From Aurifilum marmelostoma (Eukaryota; Ascomycota; Sordariomycetes; Diaporthales; Cryphonectriaceae), in NCBI GenBank assembly GCA_027559495.1, contig JAMXSV010000003.1, positions 2,480,001 through 2,544,000 of the forward strand: a stretch of DNA of 64,000 bases, read 5' to 3'. Under the pieces are notes generated by a model that was not told the DNA's origin, ran no database searches, and saw only the letters and a program-made list of their open reading frames with translations. Made by a program: the position numbers and the translations under genes. This document shows positions 1 to 11,916 of this stretch, one piece after another (the stretch's first letter is position 1; each line of letters begins with the position of its first letter).

Positions 1-729
1 AAGCCTAGGCGAAGGTGTCGATGATGATATACAATATTTATCCAAAATGGATGATTATGTTATGTATTATTACTAGTACTGTGCTATGACACCAGAAATG
101 TTTGGGTGAAGGAGTCGGTAGTGTCGGACTGGCAAGGAATGCATGCTGACCGGCTTCCTCCCCCCCCCACCCCCGGGTCCTTCTGGTCGCTTCCTCTCTT
201 CCCTTCTTGCTTTGTTGCTCCTTTCTCCAATGTGGTCTCTACTCTACCTCTTGCTCCCCTCTATACTATGTAGTGTGTTCTTGAATCCTTCGTGAACGGG
301 CCAGGTCAAGGCCCATTGGTTGGCAAGCGCAAACAAGTTCGGGGGTCCTTTTGGGCCCTAAACCGGAGATGGCTAGGCCTCCTCGCCAGCAGGGGATCGC
401 ATCCTTCGACGACGACCACCGCCGGAACCTGCTGGGACGACCTGCTACGTAGGATTTTAGACTTCTTACGATGCACAATGATTCTCTCATCGCGCCCACC
501 AGCCAACCCACCACCAATCCACCAGGTCTCGTATGGGTACCATGCCATGCCATGCCAGCTGTCTTTTCTCTGCCTCTCGGCTGTCTCAACAGTGTCTCTC
601 CGCCCTCGCTCTCTGTCCTCCTGTTTTGGCCCCCCCACCTTCTCCCTCTCCCCAATCTCTCTCTTCCTTGTGACATGTCTGGCTGGGCTGACCCAACGCA
701 GTGGAGCCACGGCATGCTCTGGGGCGTTG

Positions 730-749
730 GTGTGTGTGTGTGTGTGTGT
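730..749. repeat. (TG)10 microsatellite
   Basis: A pure TG dinucleotide run of 20 bases in the upstream region of the zinc-finger gene. It is a simple sequence repeat with no sign of coding use. Confidence 0.9.
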
Positions 750-1725
750 TCTGTGTTCGACAGCAGCCACACCCAGCCCTATGATGCCGTTTCGCCCGTC
801 ACTTTGGCACCTTTCTCGACATCGTACAGGGACAAAAACGGCCGTCAGAAACAATAAGCATCCAACCAGGTCGGACCTCGTACTATGTATGTATGGTACA
901 TATGTATGATATGCAACCATAAGCCCCAACTGGCCCGGTTGGGTGGAGTCTCTTGCAGTTGTCCTCGTCGTCTCCCCCCTCCCCTTCTTCTTGATGATCT
1001 ACTTGTTCTTCAGCCCATCCACCCCTCCCGGTGCCCACTACGAGACCCTGACCCATGTTCGAGTCCATCTTATCCACCTCAAATATGTACGTTGGTTCGA
1101 CCCAACGGCCCGTGTTAGGTATGGTTTGGTGCAAAGTATTGTGCCTCCAATATGCCTTGATCTGACATGACAGAAGGAAAAAAAAACCCTGCTGTCCAGT
1201 AAGGACTGTGGCACTAACCTCTTTCTTGTCTCTTCTCCCCTCACTCTCTGTCCCCCCCCCCTCCCCTTCTGTTCCTTCGTCTTGTTAGGGCATCCCAGCT
1301 ATCAGCCCTGCTGTCTGCCACTGGTGTTGCTTCATAGAGACACTCCCCACCCTTGCGGCATCCCAGGCTTGCTGCTCGACTTCAGCCTCGTCTTCTCAAC
1401 CTGGACCTGGGCCTGGACGGACGCCTGGATAGCTCAGTCCTCCCTGGGTGGGTATATCTGCCTGGTGGACGTCGCATCATCTCATCCTTCCCCCACCTGC
1501 CGTTGCTCTTCTGGTTATATCTCTGATTTGGACGCCACCTTTCTTCGCAGCACTTGCGACGAGGAGAAACCGTCTCCAGAGCACCTTTTCTTAACACTCC
1601 TTCTCCCGATTTGCCTCTCTGGCTATCTCTCTCCCCCCCTCCGACACCCGGCACAGACAGACATACGCCACACGTCACATCACCAGGTGTCAGCATTATC
1701 TGGATAAGACTCACCACGCAGCGGG

Positions 1726-1781
1726 CACCGGCCTCCTTCTACACCGGCCTCCTTCTACACCGGCCTCCTTCTACACCGGCC
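1726..1781. repeat. 16-bp tandem repeat, 3.5 copies
   Basis: The 16-base unit CACCGGCCTCCTTCTA occurs three times without mismatch (1726-1741, 1742-1757, 1758-1773), followed by a half copy ending at 1781. It lies 137 bp before the start codon of the zinc-finger gene, probably within its promoter or 5' UTR, so copy number could vary between strains and affect expression. Confidence 0.95.
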
Positions 1782-1917
1782 GCAGTCCACAGAGAGCCTG
1801 AGCTGCTTGGAATCTCTGTGGTGTAGTCATCATCACCTTCACTACCAGAAGAGGAGAGCGGCTGGGATCTGGTCCTCTTCACGCGTCTCCTCGCCAGGAT
1901 CCTCTTTTCTTTGAGCC

Positions 1918-3265
1918 ATGGACCTGACGCCGCCTCTGACGCGATCACCCGCCTCGACGCCCAAGACGTACTGCCCATCAGAGGCATCCTCTTCAGATTA
2001 CCCATCTCCTGACCTGATCGGGCAGCACTACGCCATCTCCTCCGCCTACGAGGCTTGCTCCATGGCGCCAGCCCTCACCCCGGATGCCTCCAGCCCGCGG
2101 CTCGGTACCATCACACATTCTGAGTGGAGTCCTGCATCGGCCCTCCATCCTGCCCTGACGACCGCGTCTATGACCACCATCCTGAGTGCAGAATACGACA
2201 CCTTCGCCTCCTACGATGGGCCGATATCTGCTGCCTCGTATTCCGCCGACGTCTACCCCGGCCGAGGTCAGAACTCTACGCCACCAGCGCTGCAGAGCGC
2301 ACGTTCACCTGTGTCTTCACTCGCGAGGGCTCCCGTGCAATACCCGCCAATCTCGGGGTCTTCAAGTCCGAGGTTGCGGCCAGAAGATATGCCCGCCCAC
2401 TATAGCCACGGCGTGGAGACCTCGCAGTATCCGTCGCCCAGCCTCGCGCACAGTTCCTACCCCTCGGCTGACATGACATCAGCCTCGTCCCTATCACAGT
2501 CGGAGCCGCCACCCGTCGCGCATTCGGCTGGTGTGTATACGCCCGAGGCCGCTTTGGCAACCTGGCCCAGGGCAGACCAGTACCCAGCCGACCCCGAACA
2601 GCAGCTCTATGCCGCTGGCATGCACTCGCCAGCCATGATGCCAGCGGGACAAGAGGCGCGGAGTGCCTCTCAGGCAGGCGAAAGGCAGAGGCGGACCACG
2701 AGGAAGCTCACGACCAGGGAAGAGGCCAATTTCCAGTGCGACATTAAGGGGTGTGGCAAGTTTTTCAGCCGCAGCTACAACTTCAAAGCTCATATGGAGA
2801 CACACCGCGAAAAGCGCGAGTATCCATTTCCCTGTCAGGTTGGGGATTGCAACAAAAGGTTCGTGCGCAAGACGGACCTGCAAAGGCACCACCAGAGCGT
2901 GCACATGAAGGAGCGTAAACATGGCTGTGAGTACTGCGGACGAATGTTCGCCCGCAGGGATACCCTCAAGAGGTAAGCAAGGCCAACCAAGACTGAGGAA
3001 CATATCACACCGAAGACACAGCCTACTAATGTCAGATGTGTTATCTTGAAATTTCTATAGGCATAAGACGGACGGCTGTCACAAGAGGTTCGACATAGGA
3101 ACAATGGACCTGCGTGCAGAGGTTCAGGATGAGAGGGGTCTTTTCTCACTGCCTAACCTTCCACCATTGGCCATACCACCTCTGGGCTCTCATCACACCT
3201 CGGTTCCACCATTACGCGGACAGGAAGCAGCCGAACTGAGTTCGGCCTCTTCTTGGAACAGATAG
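1918..3265 (+). CDS. C2H2 zinc-finger protein, putative transcription factor
   Basis: Two exons, 1918-2972 and 3061-3265, joined across an 88-bp intron (GTAAGC donor, TAG acceptor), encode 419 residues. The N-terminal ~250 residues are low-complexity, rich in Ser, Pro, Ala and Tyr, as in fungal activation domains. A basic linker leads into three zinc fingers: C274/C279/H292/H296 (C-x4-C-x12-H-x3-H), C306/C311/H324/H329, and a C2HC finger C337/C340/H353/C358 whose last ligands lie in exon 2. The ~60-residue tail is Pro/Leu-rich. The start is the first ATG of the frame, with good context (GAGCCATGG). The fingers indicate nuclear, sequence-specific DNA binding, but I cannot name the orthologue or its targets. 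It converges on PRP3. Confidence 0.88.
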
Positions 3266-4460
3266 GTGTGCCAGGAGGATCACGTGATCTCGAAAACAGC
3301 TATCAAGATACGGGTGACCGGTATCTGATGGACACTCCACTCATCTTGACCTTGGGCGGAAAGATCACAAAGAGAGCAGGAGCCCTTGGGCCTCTCCCGC
3401 CGCGCCTGTTTCGCAACCTCGCCAAGATCGCATAAGATGCCTGTATCAAACTAATCACATAACAGTCACAAGTGCCCGAGGTGATGTATACTTCCATGGT
3501 ACATGTGCACTGAGTGGCAATATATCGTTGACCAATTGATGACTGCGCAGTCGGACAGTGTTGTCTGGTTTCCCAGGACACTTGGTGACCAAGGCGCGTA
3601 CCGACGGAATTTGGGGCCGAGACAGTTCCGAACCCTTCTACTGTTGAGACGTCTTTTGCAATATCTCCCACAGCAACACCATCGAGGGAGAGGTGAGGAG
3701 CTCAGGATTTGAATGCTAGTCCTCCACCTGCCTATCCTAATGCTGCGGCCCTTGACTAAAACTTCGAGTTCGAAGAAGGAAAGGAAAAAGAAATGGCTGC
3801 CGTCTACGATAGCCATTTGCGCAGGCGTGCGAAAGACCATACCGACGGAAGTCTAGGCCAAATATGAAGCATCGTACACCTCGGGACTCCTCGCTTCCAT
3901 GTCTACCGTCTAGGCATCCCACTCTCTGAGTTCATATATAGCCGGAAGCGTCCGGCGGATTATCAACATTGACAGAGCAAAAGGAGGCGCGGGAGATCAG
4001 CAGGATATAAAGACTAGACGGCAGAAGGAAGGCATTGCTGGCAGCAATTTTGCCCCTTGTTTATGGTTGATTCGGGCAGCGCTTTGTGAGTTTATCAATT
4101 CAAGAAATGATTTGAGGCGGAAGTCCTCGAGCTCTCGCCTGGGGCTGTTCAGCAGGAGCACCAAGAATGGTGTGCTGTGTGCTTCAGGTAGACCATTAAT
4201 TCAAAAATCAAAGCCCCCAAAAAAAGAATACTTAGAACATCGGACAGGCAGTGCAAAGCTCAATTTGAATTGGGAAGCCTTCTCTTTTTACCTTTTTTTG
4301 GTTCTGTTTTTTTACTTCTTACATTTTGCCTTCTTTACCACATAGTCGCAGATGAGCGGCACCCAGCCTGCTCAACAGCTCAATGACCAATAGATGCCTC
4401 CTCCCAGGTCTGCCGTGCGGGGCATAGAAAGTAATATGCATCTTTAGGCACCCTATCAAT
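3266..4460. other. Convergent intergenic region with two hairpins
   Basis: About 1.2 kb between the ends of two converging genes (zinc finger + and PRP3 -), presumably holding both 3' UTRs and polyadenylation sites. A perfect hairpin, GCCGGA-AGCG-TCCGGC, lies at 3941-3956. An imperfect inverted repeat (AGGTGAGGA against TCCTCCACCT, one bulge) lies at 3691-3729. No coding region is supported. Confidence 0.6.
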
Positions 4461-5927
4461 CTAGAGCATGCTCCGTGCGGTGGACCAGAAGTTGTCCATC
4501 TTTGACCTTGCAAGAGCGTCACGAGCCTCGGCGTCCGTCTCCGCAACCTTTGACGTCCAACGCTTGAAGGCCCTAGCCTTGACCTCACCCTCGAAGACGA
4601 GTTTGCAATAGTTTGACGTCATATCCTTGAGGCCGCCCTTGTCATCCTCTGCCATCAACCACTGTCTCTGCTGGCCTTGCTTGGGATCTCGAGATGGCAC
4701 ATTCTCTGTCCAGTCGATCCGGCTCATCATGAGCTTTTTGTACTTTGTGGTGCTCCACTGGCCGCCTTCGGCAATGATCAGGTTGAACCTAGGGTGCATA
4801 ACGCAGATGCCGGTGATGGCCAGCTGCTCTGCGTTCTTCTGGATCTTGAATCGGTGCTGCCCGTTAGCAAGGCTTCCGATCTTGAACACGAGGAGGTGGA
4901 GACTCTTGGCGGCGTCTTTCTCCTGGTTGGCAGCCAGCTTTTCGTGCTTCTGCTCTTTGGTCAACTTCCGCTCTTCATTTGCCTGCAGGTGCTTCTGGTG
5001 TCTCTCCGCGATCTGCTGGTTGACCATGGCCTCAACCGCAGTCGGATCCTTGACGGCCTCCTCGCCCAATACACGCATCAGATTGCCCTTTTTGACCTTG
5101 GGAGGGGGTGCCGGGATGAGGCCAAGCCTGATCTTGGCCTGCTGCTCCTTGAGATCAGCCATCCTGTTCTGCCTCCGAATCTTGGCCTGCTCCTTTGATG
5201 TAAGATACATGGGCTTCGGCGCGGGCGCATTGCGTTCCTGCGGGGGCTCCAGCGCCACAGGGTGCTGTATGAGATTCGTGACAATGGTATCCTCGCCCTG
5301 GATGTTGAGGGAGCTGGGGTCGTCCAGAGTGTCGTATGATGTAACAAGGGCCTCGTCCCACCACTCGATCTCTGGCGGAGCCTCAACCACAAAGTTCTTC
5401 TCGCCCAGATCCTCGTCGATACCAGCTTTCCTCGTCTGCTCGGCGATCCTTTTCTTCATCGCCTCGAGGGCTGCTTGTCTGCGGAGGGCGTTGGCCTGCT
5501 GTATGTATTTGCCCTTCTGATTGAAGGCGAGCTGACGAGGCGCCCTCTGTTTCCCGGCAGAGACGCCCGGTGTGGAGGTCTCGAGGTATGGGTTGGCCCC
5601 AGACGCTCCGGCCTGGGCATTGCGGAAGGGAGAGGCTCTGCTGGTGGCAGGAAGGCGTGTCTGTTCAGTGTGTAATCTTCCAGCCGAGCCGGTGGCAAGG
5701 TTCGAGTCGGTTGGCTTGCCGGCGGAAGAAGGCTTCCATTGTCCGAGGTCCTCCAGAGCCGGATGAAGACCAACATTCAGGCCACCCTTCGCCTTGCTCG
5801 TTCCGATGGCGGCTGCGACGCGTGCCTTGAGGGCAGCCATCCTGTCGGCGGCAGATTCAGGCTTTTGCACGCGCGACGCGGCATTGTGGCGGGGACCGAG
5901 GCCGTTGCTCGGCTGATTTCGATCCAT
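4461..5927 (-). CDS. prp3: U4/U6 small nuclear ribonucleoprotein PRP3
   Basis: An uninterrupted frame of 488 residues, a little longer than yeast Prp3. PRP3 is a U4/U6 di-snRNP and tri-snRNP protein that helps form the spliceosome in the nucleus. Two regions identify it: the central motif EIEWWDEAL (about residues 185-193), typical of the PRP3 domain, and the C-terminal DUF1115-type region (about 340-488) with FNLIIAEGG, a lysine-rich segment and SRIDW, ending in the family's usual NFW-containing tail. The middle has long charged helices rich in Lys, Glu and Gln. I chose the ATG at 5927 (MDRNQPSNGLG). The frame stays open for 79 more codons upstream, but that stretch looks like leader sequence and lacks family features. 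It shares a 727-bp divergent promoter region with the RNA polymerase I subunit gene. Confidence 0.9.
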   Translation of the reverse strand: MDRNQPSNGLGPRHNAASRVQKPESAADRMAALKARVAAAIGTSKAKGGLNVGLHPALEDLGQWKPSSAGKPTDSNLATGSAGRLHTEQTRLPATSRASPFRNAQAGASGANPYLETSTPGVSAGKQRAPRQLAFNQKGKYIQQANALRRQAALEAMKKRIAEQTRKAGIDEDLGEKNFVVEAPPEIEWWDEALVTSYDTLDDPSSLNIQGEDTIVTNLIQHPVALEPPQERNAPAPKPMYLTSKEQAKIRRQNRMADLKEQQAKIRLGLIPAPPPKVKKGNLMRVLGEEAVKDPTAVEAMVNQQIAERHQKHLQANEERKLTKEQKHEKLAANQEKDAAKSLHLLVFKIGSLANGQHRFKIQKNAEQLAITGICVMHPRFNLIIAEGGQWSTTKYKKLMMSRIDWTENVPSRDPKQGQQRQWLMAEDDKGGLKDMTSNYCKLVFEGEVKARAFKRWTSKVAETDAEARDALARSKMDNFWSTARSML

Positions 5928-6654
5928 TTTGGTCGAGTAGCTGTTCGCTGTGTCGAAAGAGAGCGGGATTTCGCCGGGGATCGGCCCTGGGCAAGAGAAC
6001 AGGGCGCAGGGCGGGAGACGAGGTCTGCGGGATAGAGAAGCTGGTTTAGGCGGGGAGGGCACGACCGCTGAGTCGCCAGTGATGCAGCTAAAATGAGATG
6101 CCAACAGGAGGCATGAGAGTCTGCGTATGGTCAGACGCAGCCGTGCGCAGCAGTGCAAACGCAATAGCCTTGGGGGCAGAAGGGGAGGAGGATGCTTGGT
6201 TGTCGTGGATGAGTGGATGGTGTAGGAGATTCAGAATAGTTTGGTCAGATGGATGAGATACATCCATAGTACACAGCAGTGCAGCACAGAGCCTCAGGCG
6301 GTAATTTGGGGTTCTTTTTACTGTACACTGTCAGGCTGTCACATGGCAGGGATTATCTGGTGTGGACCCCACCCCCCAGTCTGCAGTAGCTTCCCAGTCA
6401 GAAAATATTCTGCCGCCTCTCTCCGCCAAATTTTTCTATCTTGATGTAAAGATACCCAGTGAATGGTGCAACCCTCCTCACCGTCATGGGCCGAAGAAAT
6501 TTTGACTGATTTCGCCGTCCCCCCTCCGCCATACACGTCGTGACTGAAATCCCTCTCGCCATAAGTCAATCGCAAGGCGTAAGGACCAGAAGTGGACAGT
6601 CAGCTGCGCAAGTCAAACTTCCAGAGGCTGCCACTGCGCAACGGTTATGCCATC
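5928..6654. promoter_or_regulatory. Divergent promoter region between prp3 and rpa190
   Basis: 727 bp separate the start codons of PRP3 (leftward) and the RNA polymerase I largest subunit (rightward), so both promoters must lie here or overlap. The region has mixed composition with short AT-rich patches (about 6405-6440 and 6490-6515). I see no clear TATA box or named operator. Shared control of a splicing factor and a Pol I subunit would fit growth-rate regulation, but this is inference. Confidence 0.6.
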
Positions 6655-9600
6655 ATGAATATCTCCCAACCTGTCTCGTCCTCAGTCGACCGGGTCGAAT
6701 TCACATTTCTCACTAAAGCTGAGATTCATGCGATCTCGGTCAAGAACATTGAGAATGATAGCACCTTCGATACGCTCCTAAACCCTGTCCGTGGGGGGTT
6801 GTACGATCCAGCCCTCGGTTCTTGGGGAGACTCCATGTAGGTAGAAGAACAATCTCTGCCAGTGATACTTCTGCTGTCACCATTGCCCCTACCGAAAATG
6901 CTGACCTTTTATCTGCCCCGCAGCTGTACGACTTGTAATCTAGGCCAACAGTCTTGTCCTGGCCATCCGGGCCATATCGACCTTCCTGTCCCAGTCTACC
7001 ATCCTACCTTCATGGACCAGGTCCTCCGCCTGGTGCGAGCACAATGTGTCTACTGCGACGGCTTTCGTCTGCCTAGGAGGGAGATTCACCGCTATACATG
7101 CATCCTCCGCCTGCTGCAATACGGCCTGCTTCACGAGGCGAGGTTGGTTGACGCCGTAGGAGAGAACCTGCAGGGCCTTGGCCTGCCAGGCGTGCCTCAG
7201 GACTATGTCGCTGCCGGCTCCGACTCAGAGGATCAGGACGGAGCAGCCGATGGCATCATGAGGGCCCGAGATGCCTACGTCCGTCGCATTCTGCAGAGTC
7301 ATCGGTCTAGCCTGACACGCCGGAAGCATGAGGGTGCTGCTGAACTCCGCACCGCTTTGGTGGCCGAATTCTTCAGAGACATCGTCAAAACGCGAGTGTG
7401 TGCATCCTGTCAGGGCGTCACCCCTACCTACCGCAAAGACCGATCCGTCAAGATCTTCGAGAAAGCCCTATCGCCTAAGGAGCAGGCCAAGATGGCTCAG
7501 GGCGGCTTCAAGCGCAGGCAGGCAATTCCCGTCCAGCCAAAGAAGAAGCCGGAAAAGCACAGTGGGTACGACCTAGACGAGGGAATCGCCGATCTCTCAT
7601 CTTCTGATGGCGAGGGAGGCGCTTCCGATGAGGGCAGTGGTGATGCTCTCGACGAGGATGGTCTTGTTATTCCTCGCACAAAGGTCACAAAGTCAACGCG
7701 AGGCGACGATTCGCCCGCCCAGCGCTACCTCTCTCCGGCAGAGGTGCGGTGGAGGCTGGCAAAGCTGTTTAACAAGGAACAGGAGGTTCTCACGCTGGTG
7801 TACTGCAAGCAACCTCGGTCAAAGGCCACCACCGCCTTATCTTCTGATATGTTCTTCCTAGAGAGTGTCCTTGTCCCACCCAATCGCTTCCGCCCGGAGG
7901 CTAGGACCGGTGATTCCCAGATCGCCGAGGCCCAGCAGAATAACCTCTACAAGATGATCATCAGGGCGTCAGCCAAGCTGGCATCGATATACAGGCAGAT
8001 TCAGGACCAGTCAAGAGGAACCATTGTCGATCCCTCCTCGAGGGGCGCCAGGAGCATGACGCAGCTTCATGAGGCCTGGACGGAGCTCCAGGAGGCCGTC
8101 AATTCCCTGATTGACCGCAATCTCAATCCTGTTCAAGGAGCTGCCGCCAAGAGGAACGAGGAAGGCATAAAACAGAAGCTCGAGAAGAAAGAGGGTCTGT
8201 TCCGGAAGAACATGATGGGAAAGAGAGTCAATTATGCCGCACGAAGTGTCATTTCTCCGGATCCCAACATCGAGACCAACGAGATCGGTGTTCCTCCTGT
8301 TTTCGCTCGCAAGTTGACCTTTCCTGAACCCGTAACGAGCCACAATTTCAAGGATATGCAACAGGCTGTCATAAATGGTGTCGACAAGTGGCCTGGTGCG
8401 TCAGCCATCGAGAACGAGAACGGCCAGACAATCAACCTGCGCAACAAGTCGATGGAGGACCGTGTCGCCCTCGCAAATCAGCTCCTGGCCCCGACGAATA
8501 CGACCTCCAGCGGTCTGAGGAACAAAAAGGTCCACCGTCATCTCGCCAATGGCGACGTTGTTCTGATGAACCGCCAACCGACCCTGCACAAGCCATCCAT
8601 AATGGGCCACAGGGTGAGGGTACTGCCAGGAGAAAAGACGATTCGCATGCACTACGCTAATTGCAACACCTACAATGCTGACTTCGATGGCGACGAGATG
8701 AACATGCACTTCCCTCAAAACGAAGTGGCCCGCGCTGAGGCACTGCAGCTGGCTGATACTGATCATCAGTATATCTCCGGAACAGCGGGAAAGCCACTTC
8801 GGGGTCTAATTCAAGATCATTTGTCCGTGTCGGTCGCACTCTGCAATTTAGATACGTTCTTCGACAGACAGTCATACCAACAGCTCATCTATGGTGCTCT
8901 ACGTCCGGAAAGTGGGCATATTCTCGGCGAGAGAATCGAGCTGATTCCGCCGGCAATCCTCAAACCCGTGGCTAGATGGACGGGTAAACAGGTCATCACG
9001 ACCATCCTCAAGAACATCAAGCCCCCGAACTATGGTAACCTGTGGATGAGTGGAAAGACACAGATCCCAGCCGCACGCTGGGGCGAGGGCTCAGATGAGG
9101 CAGCTGTCTTGTTCCATGATGGGGTTTTCATCTCGGGCATCCTCGACAAATCTCAGCTTGGACCAAGCTCTGGCGGTTTCATCCATTCCGTGCATGAGGT
9201 TTATGGACCAGCCGTGGCCGGCAGGCTCCTCAGCAGCATGGGTCGTCTGCTGACGCGCTACCTCAATATGAGAGCTTTCACATGCGGGATGGATGACCTG
9301 CGGTTAACGCAAGAAGGTGAGGAGAACAGGAGGAAGAAGCTGGCCGCCGCGTCTGACATCGGTCTTCGCATCGCCGCCAAGTATGTGTCGCTGGAAGAAC
9401 AGCAGCCTGGACCGTCTGATCCCGAATTACTCTCCCGCCTGGAGGAGGTCATGAGGGACGACAGCAAGCAGGAGGGACTCGACATGCTCATGAACCAAGG
9501 CAATAGTATGATCTCCTCGGCTGTCACAGAGGCTTGTCTACCCAATGGACTCGAAAAGCAATTTCCGAAGAACCAGATGCAGTCTATGACCACTTCTGGG

Positions 9601-11916
9601 GCTAAAGGCAGTCAGGTCAACGCCAATCTCATCTCGTGCAACCTCGGCCAACAGGTTTTGGAAGGTCGCCGTGTGCCGTTGATGGTCAGCGGAAAATCAC
9701 TGCCAAGTTTTCGTCCATACGACTCCAACGTTCGAGCGGGTGGCTACATTGTCAACCGCTTCTTGACAGGCATCCGGCCGCAGGAATACTATTTCCATCA
9801 CATGGCCGGTCGTGAAGGTCTGATCGACACGGCCGTCAAAACATCCCGGTCTGGATACCTCCAGAGATGTCTTATCAAGGGTATGGAGGGCCTCTCAGTC
9901 GGGTACGACAGCTCTGTCCGCGATTCCGACGGCACATTGGTTCAATTCCTCTATGGTGAAGATGGTCTCGACATTGCGAAACAGAAGTACCTCACGAACT
10001 TCGGTTTCGTTCTTCGCAATTTCGAGTCTCAGATGGAGCAGACACACTACGCCGAGGCGAATGCCCTTGGGTTGTTTGACCATAAAGACGACTTCTTCAA
10101 AAGGAACAAGCTTGCCGTCAAGAAGTCAAGGGCCAACATTGCCAACACGGATGAACCGGTCAACTGTGTGGTCAATTCTGCAAGGCATGCCTTTGCCACC
10201 TCGGAAAAGTTCTACCACGCCATGTCCGACTATATCAAGACCAATAAGGACGGTCTTGTCAGGGACAAGAAGGACAAGGACGACGTATACCGAGGACCGG
10301 GAGTCACTACGCTGCCTCGGAAGCAGGCGGAGAAAATATTCGCGGCCAAATATCTGAGGTCTCTTGTCGAGCCTGGAGAGGCGGTTGGTATCGTCGCCGG
10401 TCAGTCGGTGGGCGAGCCGTCCACCCAGATGACTCTAAACACATTCCATTTGGCCGGGCACTCAGCAAAGAACGTCACACTCGGTATCCCTCGATTACGC
10501 GAAATTCTGATGACGGCCAGTGCTGATATCTCGACTCCATCCATGACGCTGGTGCTGAATGAGGAGCTTTCGGAGGCAGACGGCGAGAAGTTTGCGAAGG
10601 CCATCAGTGTTCTTCCTCTGTCTCATGTCACGGACCACGTCACTGTCAGTGAACGAGTCGGAAAGGGCATTGGCTATCCTTTGGCCAAGATCTTTCTCAT
10701 TCGGTTGCGCTTCTTCCCATCATCCGAGTATGAAGAGACGTACAACATCAAGGTTTCCGATGTGCTCGACACGGTCGAGAAGAAATTCCTGGGCCAGCTA
10801 CAAGCCATGATCAAAAAGGAAATCAAGAAGAAGAGCAACAATGCCACCGCGGCGACACCAGAAATTGGCGCCAAGGCTGGGACCATCGAGATGGCCGACC
10901 CGAGCCGTGAAGGTGGCGGCCGTAGTCGTGGAGATGACGACGATGATGATGACGACGACGGAGACGATGACGCGACGAACGCGAAGCAACGTGCCAACCG
11001 CAACGAGGCCGCATCGTACGGCCCCAACGACGATGAGGATGATGCGATCCAACACCGTCTGGAGCAGGAGGCAGCTCAAGGCGATACAGACGAGGATGAG
11101 GGATTCGAAGGGAGTCCAGCTCCCAGCGGTCACGATACCGAGGACGAGGACAAGGCGGAGCAGGAGGCTGGCGGTGCACAGAGCCGGACTCGTGAACAAC
11201 GCATCAAGAGCAAGCACCCACAGGTCACCAAGTTCCGTTGCAGCAAGACCAGCGGGAGCTGGTGCGAGTTCGAGCTAGAGTTTGACGTCAACATACCAAA
11301 GCTCTTGATGCTGAATCTCGTTGAGGATGCCGTTCGCAAGACTCTCATCCAGCAGATCCAAGGCATCGGACAGTGCACCTTTGTAGCGAAGGAGAAGATG
11401 ACGGATGCGCGGACCGGAGAGGAGGCTGAGGTCTCCGTCGTGCACACAGCGGGAGCCAACCTCCAGGCTATGCAGCGATTCGGCGAGTACATCAACCCGA
11501 ACAAGATCTCGACCAACGACATCGCGGCCGTCCTGGCAGTGTACGGCGTCGAAGCTGCCCGAAATAGTATCATACAGGAGCTGAGCAATGTTTTCGGCTC
11601 TCACGGCATCAGCGTTGACAACCGACACCTGAACCTGATCGGCGACCACATGACAAGGAATGGTGGCTTCTCGCCGTTCAACCGTATGGGGCTACGTGGC
11701 AACGTGAGCCCCTTCACAAAGATGAGCTTCGAGACCACCTTGGCCTTCCTCAAGGATGCACTGCTAGAAGGTGATTGGGACGACCTCAGCACGCCCAGCA
11801 GCCGTCTAGTCATGGGAAGGCTGGGTAAGGTGGGGACAGGTGCATTTGATATCTTCACCCAGGCACCGATGAGTCACTACGATCCTATGCAGGCAAACGA
11901 TGAGATGGAGCAGTAG
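6655..11916 (+). CDS. rpa190: DNA-directed RNA polymerase I largest subunit
   Basis: Exons 6655-6836 and 6924-11916 flank an 87-bp intron (GTAGGT donor, GCTGAC branch-like site, CAG acceptor) and give 1,724 residues, near the 1,664 of yeast Rpa190. It forms the catalytic core of Pol I, which transcribes pre-rRNA in the nucleolus. The clamp zinc site is C62/C65/C72/H75, with C102/C105 following. The catalytic Mg-binding motif NADFDGDEMN is at 645-654. The trigger-loop region around GEPSTQMTLNTFH is near 1220-1255. A poly-Asp stretch (about 1397-1412) sits in the acidic jaw insertion typical of Pol I. The start MNISQPVGS-like peptide (here MNISQPVSS) matches the conserved yeast N terminus; an in-frame ATG at 6592 is less likely. 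The intron splits the codon just before the first zinc cysteine. Confidence 0.96.

Larger units (their letters stand above)
1..1917. other. Upstream region of the zinc-finger gene; no gene supported
   Basis: About 1.9 kb with several overlapping open frames on both strands but none with a recognisable domain, codon bias or intron pattern. It is rich in long pyrimidine tracts (C-runs near 161-180 and 1250-1266, CT-rich stretches at 600-660 and 1220-1280), typical of promoters and 5' leaders in filamentous fungi. It most likely holds the promoter and a long 5' UTR of the zinc-finger gene at 1918. An upstream UTR intron is possible but no convincing splice pair was found. Confidence 0.55.

Noticed and set aside
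266..929. Overlapping open frames of 168-207 codons on both strands upstream of the zinc-finger gene
   Set aside because: They are low-complexity (His/Thr and Arg/Gly runs from the TG repeat and pyrimidine tracts), overlap on both strands, and have no domain or plausible intron structure.
3685..3735. tRNA-like block with a TTCAAAT-type loop on the minus strand
   Set aside because: The T-stem does not pair and there is no acceptor or anticodon arm. Only a simple imperfect inverted repeat remains.
5928..6164. Upstream in-frame ATG at 6164 extending PRP3 by 79 residues
   Set aside because: The added peptide is Leu/Pro/Arg-rich with no PRP3 similarity. The ATG at 5927 starts a sequence typical of the protein.
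6405..6515. Possible RRPE/PAC ribosome-biogenesis promoter elements before rpa190
   Set aside because: There are AAATTT-like words but no exact PAC (GCGATGAG) and only a weak RRPE match, so it was not reported as a feature.
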